A stretch of 64,000 nucleotides of DNA, taken from NCBI GenBank assembly GCA_902764875.1, contig CACWXP010000004.1:168408-232407 (forward strand), given 5' to 3'. Made by a program: the position numbers and the translations under genes. The stretch comes from an uncultured Eubacteriales bacterium. GTDB taxonomy: Bacteria; Bacillota; Clostridia; Christensenellales; Aristaeellaceae. Below are positions 50,087 to 56,372 of the stretch, piece after piece (positions within the stretch are counted from its first letter, which is position 1; each line of letters starts with the position of its first letter). The notes under the pieces are model-generated. The model made no database searches, had not been told where the DNA came from, and was given only the letters and a program-made list of their open reading frames with translations.

Positions 50087-51241
50087 ATGAAGCGCCTGCT
50101 TTCGCTGTTCCTTGTCTTTGCTCTTTTGCTCCCCTTCTGCGCCTTTGCTGAGGAGGATGCGGAGCCCTCTGCCTTTGACCATTCCGTCGACAGCTTATTC
50201 TCTCAATATAGGACCCGCTGCGGCGAAATCGTTGTGGCAAAGGAAGGAGAAATCATCTATCAGCGGAGCTACGGCTGGGCGGATCCGGAAAAGAAAACGC
50301 CTGCAACTCCGGATCATTATTATCGCCTCGCCTCCGTCTCAAAGATCGTCACCGCCACCGCCTTCATGCGCCTTGTGGAATTCGGCCTGGTCGATCTGGA
50401 TGAAAACATCGGTGAATATCTCCATCTTGCAGATGAAAAGCCTTTTTTCGCCGCCAGTCCCCGTTATAAAAAGGTTGGAATCACGCCCCGTATGCTCATG
50501 TCGCATACCGCCTGCATCTGGTGCGATAAGTTCAGCCCCCGCCCCGGTGTCACCAAGGCCCTGGATTTGCAAAAGAATAAAGGCCATAAGGAATACTTCT
50601 ACGATGACAAGCCCGGCACGGCCTACCATTATTCAAATTACGGCGCCGGAATCCTCGGCTGCATGATGGAAGCCGTCACCGGCAAACGCCTGGACGACGC
50701 CGCTGCGGATCTGCTTTTCGACCGCATGGGCATTGATGCCGGTTATTCCCCGGAATATCTGAAAGTCCCCGGGAACACAACTTCCAATGTCGTCCGGGAA
50801 TATGGTGAAACCATCGACCTCGACAATGATTACGTCTTCGGTTATGGCAATTGTTATATGAAGTGTTCCGATCTCTGCAAAATCGGCATGATGCTCTGCG
50901 ACGGCGGTCTCTTTGAGGGCGAACGTATTCTGGAGGCGGAAACCGTTCAGGAAATGATGTCCTCCCAGAAGGGAAAAGGCGGCATCACCGTCGATCCCCC
51001 TTACGGCCTGAACGTCCTCCGCGTGGATTTCTCAAAGCTCTTTGACGGCCGCCTGGTCTATGGCCATCAGGGTGTGATCGACAACATCCTCTGCCTCCTG
51101 ATCTTTGATCCGGAATCCCGCTTCGTCTTCGCCATGACCAGCGTCTGCCGCGATCCGATGGAGCAGATCAAGGTGGACGGAGGCCTCCGCGCCCTGGATT
51201 TTTATCTCCTCCGCGCCGCCTGGAACGAATTCGGGAAATAG
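50087..51241 (+). CDS. Secreted serine hydrolase, beta-lactamase/penicillin-binding-protein family (class C-like)
   Basis: 384 residues. Signal peptide (KRLLSLFLVFALLLPFCAFA) and a beta-lactamase-like domain: SxxK in LASVSKIVTA (nucleophile Ser, general-base Lys), YxN in YHYSNYGAG, and HxG in VYGHQGV. Such proteins are usually D-amino-acid peptidases or esterases acting in the envelope rather than true beta-lactamases. It is 24 bases after Lgt-like copy 3 with CAAAGGAG upstream, probably in the same operon. A hairpin follows the stop. Confidence 0.87.
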   Translation: MKRLLSLFLVFALLLPFCAFAEEDAEPSAFDHSVDSLFSQYRTRCGEIVVAKEGEIIYQRSYGWADPEKKTPATPDHYYRLASVSKIVTATAFMRLVEFGLVDLDENIGEYLHLADEKPFFAASPRYKKVGITPRMLMSHTACIWCDKFSPRPGVTKALDLQKNKGHKEYFYDDKPGTAYHYSNYGAGILGCMMEAVTGKRLDDAAADLLFDRMGIDAGYSPEYLKVPGNTTSNVVREYGETIDLDNDYVFGYGNCYMKCSDLCKIGMMLCDGGLFEGERILEAETVQEMMSSQKGKGGITVDPPYGLNVLRVDFSKLFDGRLVYGHQGVIDNILCLLIFDPESRFVFAMTSVCRDPMEQIKVDGGLRALDFYLLRAAWNEFGK

Positions 51242-51280
51242 AGAATTTACCCCACGGGATTCTTGTCTCATTGGGCCCAC

Positions 51281-51311
51281 CGCAACCACGAAGATGCCAT
51301 TTCGTGGTGCG
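51281..51311 (+). terminator. Hairpin after the serine hydrolase gene
   Basis: CGC-ACCACGAA (one bulged A) pairs with TTCGTGGT-GCG around an eight-base loop, followed by TTTATGCTCTTTT. A weak intrinsic terminator closing the NAGPA/Lgt-like/hydrolase operon. Confidence 0.6.
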
Positions 51312-51312
51312 T

Positions 51313-51519
51313 TTATGCTCTTTTATACCCGTCCCCAATCACCAATTCCAGATCCGCCGGCTTTGTTTTTTCAAGGCAAAGCCTGACATTCGGCATGTCG
51401 CTGAAGTCGACGAACCTGACGGCGGCTTCTTCTGGAACGCCTGTCTTAATTCTTCTGTCAATCAGACGCTTTCTCAGGAGCTCTTCATCCGCCCGGATCG
51501 TAACCTTATGTTCAATCAT
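51313..51519 (-). pseudogene. C-terminal fragment of a P-loop nucleoside/nucleotide kinase-like protein
   Basis: 68 codons from an ATG with GGAGGG upstream. The sequence HKVTIRADEELLRKRLIDRR, EEAAVRFVDFSDMPN and LEKTKPADLELVI resembles the lid and C-terminal part of uridine-kinase/phosphoribulokinase-like P-loop kinases. In those, a strand ends in a helix with R-x-R-L-I-x-R and then D-x-x-N. No P-loop or nucleotide-binding part is present here or just upstream, so it looks like a decayed remnant. It could instead be a genuine small protein linked to the ATPase gene 29 bases upstream. Assignment by eye only. Confidence 0.45.
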
Positions 51520-51548
51520 GCCGTTCCCTCCGCGCATGTGATTCCCTT

Positions 51549-52925
51549 TCAGATTGGGCTGATCCGGATCACATGGGAATCCTGAATGGCAAGAACATCT
51601 TCCGTGAATCCGCTCCTGCTCGCAAGCAGATAGTAGATTTCCCGGCCTTTGGACTGAACAAACTGTGCCTTTGTCTGCAGCAGCTGCAGCTCGGATAATC
51701 CGATGGCTTTGTTGCGATATTTACATTCACCAATGATCATATGGTGATCGTCATATGCGACCACATCCACTTCGCTTTCCTTCCACTGACCATCCTCCCG
51801 AATATTTCCCCACCATTTGCAGACAGAGAACGGCATAAACGGAAAGCGTCCCTGCAGGCCATATTCGTAGCATTGGCCGCGTATAATGGATTCATAGACA
51901 AACCCGAGATATTCCTGATATTGATGATTCAGAATATACGGCATCGCCTTTTCATGAGCAACGGTGATCATGGATACCCGTGGTTCGATAAACGAAAAAT
52001 GAAAGCGGTATAAAAGGTCAGAAATGAAATAGCGTTTCGCATTTTGCTTTCCGGAAAGCGGATTGTCAAGAACGGATAAAATCTGCAGATCAATCAGTTT
52101 GCTCAGATAAGCAAAGACAGCCCTGGGATCCATACTGCACTTTTCGGCGATCTGACCGGATTCCTTTTCTCCCGTACCGACCGCGCGCAGGATAGACATA
52201 TAGATCGTAACCTCCCGGACTTCCTGCATCAGGAGGTTTTCGGCTTCCTGAAACAGCTGCCCCCGCGGGTTAAAGAACAGATCGGCGTCCGCTTCTTCAA
52301 CGGAAGGATAATTCTTATACAGCATGACATATTGAGCTACCCCGCCGGTTCTCGCATAAACGGCCACTGCGTCCTCAAACACGGGAAAAAGCTGATGAAC
52401 TTCTCGAAAAGAGAAAGGAAGAATCTCAAGAATTCTGTCAAAGCGTCCGTAAAGCGGCGCTTCCCTGTCTCCGATCTGTCTCTTCATGAAGGAAAGACTG
52501 GAACCCAGCAGAATCAGTTTGTTGGTTCCAAGTCCGTGATCAATAATCCACTGAAACTCAACGGGGACGTTTTCATTTCGTTTGGCCAGGAAGGGGAATT
52601 CATCAATGATAATAATTTTGTCTGTTACGCCGGTCTGCGTCAGGTACTGAAAAACTTTCCTGAAAGAGTTGAGATCCTGCAAAATGAATGCATCTGGGAC
52701 AGTCTGGCACAGGATCTCTTTAAAATCTTCCAGGCATACCGCATAATCGAAGCTGGTACATTGATAATATACGCATCGATTGCTTTCCCCAAAGGAATGG
52801 AAGAAATCCATCATTAATGCGGTTTTCCCGGTTCTGCGGCGGCCGTAAACGGCCATTGCCTTATTTGTCCCGCTCTGCGCAAACTGCTCCAGTTTCTTTT
52901 TTTCTTCTTCTCTGAAATATAGCAT
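51549..52925 (-). CDS. AAA ATPase with C-terminal DUF234 (PD-(D/E)XK-like) domain
   Basis: 458 residues. N-terminal ATPase_2-type AAA domain: Walker A YGRRRTGKTAL (about 27-37), Walker B IIIIDEFPFL, and sensor-like LILLGSSLSFM. A winged-helix part follows (SGQIAEKCSMDPRAVFAYLS). The C-terminal DUF234 domain contains a nuclease-like E-x-D ... ECKYR core (SEVDVVAYDDHHMIIGECKY). The family is widespread in gut Bacillota and archaea, often in mobile or accessory DNA, function unknown. GC content is visibly lower than in neighbouring genes. Its promoter is embedded in a triple palindromic repeat, suggesting autoregulation. Walker and nuclease residues look intact. Confidence 0.87.
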   Translation of the reverse strand: MLYFREEEKKKLEQFAQSGTNKAMAVYGRRRTGKTALMMDFFHSFGESNRCVYYQCTSFDYAVCLEDFKEILCQTVPDAFILQDLNSFRKVFQYLTQTGVTDKIIIIDEFPFLAKRNENVPVEFQWIIDHGLGTNKLILLGSSLSFMKRQIGDREAPLYGRFDRILEILPFSFREVHQLFPVFEDAVAVYARTGGVAQYVMLYKNYPSVEEADADLFFNPRGQLFQEAENLLMQEVREVTIYMSILRAVGTGEKESGQIAEKCSMDPRAVFAYLSKLIDLQILSVLDNPLSGKQNAKRYFISDLLYRFHFSFIEPRVSMITVAHEKAMPYILNHQYQEYLGFVYESIIRGQCYEYGLQGRFPFMPFSVCKWWGNIREDGQWKESEVDVVAYDDHHMIIGECKYRNKAIGLSELQLLQTKAQFVQSKGREIYYLLASRSGFTEDVLAIQDSHVIRISPI

Positions 52926-52955
52926 GAATGATCACCACCCTCTCCGGCGATCCTC

Positions 52956-53010
52956 AGTATATCTCTCAAATCTAAATTTGTCAAATCTGGATTTGTCAAA
53001 TTTAGATTTG
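52956..53010 (-). promoter_or_regulatory. Promoter and triple 15-bp palindromic operator of the ATPase gene
   Basis: Three tandem 15-bp units TCAAATYTRRATTTG (52966-52980, 52981-52995, 52996-53010), each palindromic. The outer arms 52967-52987 and 52990-53010 pair at 20 of 21 positions. On the minus strand the unit junction creates a TTGACA -35 (52979-52984), and 17 bases on lies TATACT (52956-52961). One unit thus fills the promoter spacer and two lie upstream, which is repressor-operator geometry. The array also covers the stop codon of the HAD gene. Confidence 0.8.
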
Positions 53011-53832
53011 ATACATCAACCGAATCGCTTCCGCGCACCCGTCGTGATCGTTATCCGAAACCACCACATCCGCCGCTTCCAGCACCTCGGGTTTCGCGTT
53101 TCCCATGGCCACGCCCAGCCCGGCCGTCCGGATCATCGGCAGATCATTCGGCGCGTCCCCGACCGCAATGCTTCTTTCGGGATCGATCCCCAGATATCTG
53201 CACAGCGCAGCCAACCCTGTTCCCTTGTCCACGCCTTTCGCGCTGCACTCCAGGGAGGTTACCTCAGAAAACACCTTTTCAAGCTGCAGATCCGCCAGCC
53301 GTTCCTTGGTCCGAAGCCGGTCTTCCGGATTCGTGTGATACACGTTCATTTTCAGGATTTCCCCCTGATGCGCCTCCGCGAAGGCCCGGATATCCTCCAC
53401 CCGGGTCATGGCCCGTTCATACATCGGCCGGTAGGGCTTCATCTGATAGTCCTCCAGCCGGTCCATCTGATCCCGCTGCACGGCGTCACAGTCCGCCAGC
53501 ACAATCTGCGGCATAATGTCCCGATCCTTCACCGCGTCCATCACCCGCATGGCCAGTTCCGCCGGGATCGTCTGCAGACCGAAGGCCCGTCTTTCCTGCA
53601 CATCGTACAGCCCGGCGCCGCTGGCGAACACGGCATACCGGATTTCCGGCAGCTGATCAAAATACTCTTCCATCTCGCAGACCGCCCGTCCGGTGGCATA
53701 CACAATCGTCTTCCCCAGGGAAACCGCTTTCCGGATTTCCCGGAGCGTCTCCTCGGAAACCTGCTTTCTGCTGTTCAGCAACGTCCCGTCCATATCCAGG
53801 GCAATCAGCTGATAATCTTTTTCCCCTTGCAT
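53002..53832 (-). CDS. Cof-type HAD-IIB phosphatase
   Basis: 276 residues. Haloacid-dehalogenase phosphatase with motif I ALDMDGTLLNS, motif II in VYATGRA, motif III lysine in AKGVDKGTGL, and motif IV VGDAPNDLPMI followed by GLGVAMGNAKPEV. The C2B cap domain places it with the Cof family of sugar-phosphate or cofactor phosphatases; the substrate is unclear. GGGGGAAAG precedes the ATG. The stop codon lies within the palindromic array that precedes the ATPase gene. Confidence 0.92.
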   Translation of the reverse strand: MQGEKDYQLIALDMDGTLLNSRKQVSEETLREIRKAVSLGKTIVYATGRAVCEMEEYFDQLPEIRYAVFASGAGLYDVQERRAFGLQTIPAELAMRVMDAVKDRDIMPQIVLADCDAVQRDQMDRLEDYQMKPYRPMYERAMTRVEDIRAFAEAHQGEILKMNVYHTNPEDRLRTKERLADLQLEKVFSEVTSLECSAKGVDKGTGLAALCRYLGIDPERSIAVGDAPNDLPMIRTAGLGVAMGNAKPEVLEAADVVVSDNDHDGCAEAIRLMYQI

Positions 53833-53866
53833 TTCTTTCCCCCAATCCTGAAAAAGAGAACCGGCG

Positions 53867-54664
53867 TCACCGCTGGTTCTCTGTTGCCGTATAGGCGACG
53901 GTGGATCCCGCCGGTACGGAATGCGTCAGCCAGGTGTTGCCGCCGATCACGCACCCGTCCCCGATCACGGTATCTCCGCCGAGGATCGTGGCGTTGGCGT
54001 AAATCACCACATGGTTCCCGATATCCGGGTGGCGCTTGATCTTTTTCACCGGATTCCCGTTCTCGTCCAGTTCAAAGCTTCGTGCGCCGAGCGTCACGCC
54101 CTGGTACAGTTTCACATGATCTCCGATGGTCGTTGTTTCGCCGATGACAATACCCGTTCCGTGATCGATGAAGAAATACTCCCCGATCGTGGCCCCCGGA
54201 TGAATATCGATACCGGTTTTTTCATGGGCAAATTCCGTCATGATTCTCGGAATCAGCGGCGCCTCCAGCAGCTGCAGTTCGTGGGCCAGGCGGTAAATGG
54301 AGATCGCGTAAAACCCGGGATAGCAGATCATGACCTCCTCCCGGCTCACCGCCGCGGGGTCCCCTTCATACAGGGCGTCCACGTCCTTCAGCAGTGTCTC
54401 CCGGATCCGGGGCAGTCGCGCAATAAACGCGTCGCATACGCTTCTGGCCTTTGTCCCGGCATCCTCCGCCGTCTCCTCCCGGAACCGCATGGCGGCGCAC
54501 AGCTCCGTGTACAGCAGCGCCATCGTGCTCTGCCGAAGCTGCTCGTCCTCCATCTCCGGATCTTCCCGCCGGAAGCACATCGGGAACATCAGCGCCTGAA
54601 GTCCCTTGATCACCCGCACCACCTGCCGCCGGTCCGGCGGCATTTTCCGTATTCTTTCGTCCAT
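53867..54664 (-). CDS. Serine O-acetyltransferase, EpsC/CysE type
   Basis: 265 residues. It acetylates L-serine from acetyl-CoA for cysteine synthesis. An N-terminal helical domain is followed by the left-handed beta-helix (hexapeptide repeats): GIDIHPGATIGEYFFIDHGTGIVIGETTTIGD, cut here after family-typical HPGA and HGTG, then LYQGVTLG and KRHPDIGNHV. The long acidic N-terminus matches the EpsC subgroup of Gram-positive bacteria. It lies between pyk and the HAD gene on the same strand with short gaps (34 bases each side), suggesting one transcript. Confidence 0.92.
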   Translation of the reverse strand: MDERIRKMPPDRRQVVRVIKGLQALMFPMCFRREDPEMEDEQLRQSTMALLYTELCAAMRFREETAEDAGTKARSVCDAFIARLPRIRETLLKDVDALYEGDPAAVSREEVMICYPGFYAISIYRLAHELQLLEAPLIPRIMTEFAHEKTGIDIHPGATIGEYFFIDHGTGIVIGETTTIGDHVKLYQGVTLGARSFELDENGNPVKKIKRHPDIGNHVVIYANATILGGDTVIGDGCVIGGNTWLTHSVPAGSTVAYTATENQR

Positions 54665-54698
54665 CTTTTCCGGTTCTCCCGTTTTCTCCCGACAGAAT

Positions 54699-56117
54699 TT
54701 ATTTAATGCATTCCACCTTGATTGTGTTGGTATTGCCCGGCTCGCCGTTGATCTGTCCCCCGGTCAGCACGACGTTGTCGCCCTTCTTCAGTTCAAAAAC
54801 GTCCCGGGCGATCTTCAGATCCTGCCAGAACATCACGTCCACCGAGGAATAGCTTTCCGTCAGCACCGGCGTAACGCCCCAGGACATGTTCAGCTTCCGC
54901 CAGGCCCGCTCGTCGGTGGTGGTTCCGATAATGCTGACCGGGCAGCGGAACCGGGACACCATCCGCGCCGTGCGCCCGGAAATGGAATTGACCACGATCG
55001 CCTTCGCGTTCACGTCCACGGCCATGGAGCAGATCGCGTGGGAAACGGCGTCCAGGTTGCTGTGGATCGTAAACTCCATGGTCCGGAACCGCTCGGCATA
55101 ATCGATGCCGGCTTCCGTAAACTTTGCGGTATCCGCCATGGTCTGCACCGCCTGAACGGGATGCTTCCCGGCGGCGGTTTCCCCGCTGAGCATAATGGCG
55201 GACGATCCGTCGTACACCGCGTTGGCCACGTCGGAAATCTCCGCCCGGGTCGGCCGAGGGTTCTGAATCATACTTTCCAGCATTTCCGTGGCGGTGATCA
55301 CGCGCTTTCCGAGCATCCGGCATTTGCGGATCAGGTACTTCTGCAGTGCCGGAACCTCCATGAACGGGATCTCCACGCCCAGGTCTCCCCGGGCCACCAT
55401 AATGCCGTCGGCCACCTCGCAGATCTCCTCCACGTGGTCCACGCCGCTCCGGTTTTCGATCTTGGCGATGATGTCAATGTCCTTCCCGCCGTTTTCGTTC
55501 AGCAGGTTCCGCATGGACTGAACGTCTTCCTTTGTGGAGACAAAGGATGCGGCCACAAAGTCAATGCCGTTCTCAATGCCGAACAGCAGGTCCTTTTTGT
55601 CCTGTTCCGACAGGAAGTCCTGCTTCAGCACTTTTCCCGGAAAGTTCATGCTCTTCCGGTCGGAAAGCATGCCGCCGTTCTGCACCCGGCAGACCACGTC
55701 GTTCCCCTGAATGCTTTCCACCTTCAGGATCACCAGCCCGTTGTTGATCAGTACTGTGTCCCCGGGGAAAAGCTCTTTGGTCAGGTTGGCATAGGTCACC
55801 GCGACCCGGTGCTCGTCCCCCTGAATATCTTCCGTGGTCAGGGAAAACAGTTCCCCGTCCTGAAGGGTCACCGGGCCGTTCGCGAAGGTTTTGATCCTGT
55901 ATTCCGGACCTTTGGTGTCCAACATAATGGCAATGGGCATATTCAGCTTTTCCCGGACGTTCCGGATCATCTGAATCCGTTTCAGATGCTCCTCATGGGT
56001 GCCGTGGGAAAAGTTCAGCCGTGCCACATTCATGCCGGCCTTGCACATGGCCGTCAGGGTTTCCTCGTTTTCACAGGCCGGGCCGATGGTGCAGATGATT
56101 TTCGTTTTTCTCAGCAT
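54699..56117 (-). CDS. pyk: Pyruvate kinase
   Basis: 472 residues. It makes pyruvate and ATP from phosphoenolpyruvate, feeding nifJ. Motifs: TKIICTIGPAC, GMNVARLNFSHG, MLDTKGPEYR, catalytic IIAKIENRSGV, MVARGDLGVEIP, and VITATEMLESMI (substrate site, where MTQMLESM is common). It lacks the extra C-terminal PEP-utiliser domain found in some Bacillota. Own site GGAGGGAG precedes the ATG. A 26-codon frame with an excellent ribosome site overlaps this start by seven bases. Confidence 0.96.
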   Translation of the reverse strand: MLRKTKIICTIGPACENEETLTAMCKAGMNVARLNFSHGTHEEHLKRIQMIRNVREKLNMPIAIMLDTKGPEYRIKTFANGPVTLQDGELFSLTTEDIQGDEHRVAVTYANLTKELFPGDTVLINNGLVILKVESIQGNDVVCRVQNGGMLSDRKSMNFPGKVLKQDFLSEQDKKDLLFGIENGIDFVAASFVSTKEDVQSMRNLLNENGGKDIDIIAKIENRSGVDHVEEICEVADGIMVARGDLGVEIPFMEVPALQKYLIRKCRMLGKRVITATEMLESMIQNPRPTRAEISDVANAVYDGSSAIMLSGETAAGKHPVQAVQTMADTAKFTEAGIDYAERFRTMEFTIHSNLDAVSHAICSMAVDVNAKAIVVNSISGRTARMVSRFRCPVSIIGTTTDERAWRKLNMSWGVTPVLTESYSSVDVMFWQDLKIARDVFELKKGDNVVLTGGQINGEPGNTNTIKVECIK

Positions 56118-56191
56118 TTTTTCTCCCTCCGGTTCTTTTCAGCGTTCAATCCTGCTGATTTTTTCTTCCCGCAGGCCTTGGGCGTCCCCAT
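56111..56191 (-). CDS. Possible 26-residue leader peptide coupled to pyk
   Basis: ATG at 56191 follows GAGGAGGG at eight bases. The frame encodes MGTPKACGKKKSAGLNAEKN and then RREKKC, with ten basic residues of 26. Its TGA lies within codons 2-3 of pyk (overlap ATGCTGA). It begins about 30 bases after the likely transcript start. Position and ribosome site suggest translation-coupled control of pyk, but so short a frame could be chance. Confidence 0.4.
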   Translation of the reverse strand: MGTPKACGKKKSAGLNAEKNRREKKC

Positions 56192-56229
56192 GATGGTTCC
56201 CTCCTCGTTTCCTGTCTCGTATTTTTGTT

Positions 56230-56279
56230 ATTATATCATAATTGTTCCTTTGACGGAAACTTTTCCTGTATGGTATGAT
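56230..56279. promoter_or_regulatory. Divergent promoters of pyk and copA
   Basis: Minus strand: TTTCCG (56254-56259), 18 bases, TATAAT (56230-56235) for pyk. Plus strand: TTGACG (56250-56255), 18 bases, TATGAT (56274-56279) for copA. The two -35 regions overlap, so factors binding here could affect both. Confidence 0.7.
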
Positions 56280-56372
56280 GAATATCCGTTTTTTTATGCG
56301 GACGGAGGCTGAAAAACATGACATTCGCATATAAATCCATGACGAAATGATTTTCACGGCAGGAGGATGGCA

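Noticed and set aside
50087-51241. A true class C beta-lactamase (resistance gene)
   Set aside because: The SxxK, YxN and HxG motifs define the wider serine-hydrolase family; the KTG of AmpC is not present and the context is envelope metabolism.
51313-52925. A toxin-antitoxin pair formed by the small gene and the ATPase gene
   Set aside because: The small product resembles the end of a kinase, not an antitoxin, and the gene order and sizes do not match a known toxin-antitoxin type.
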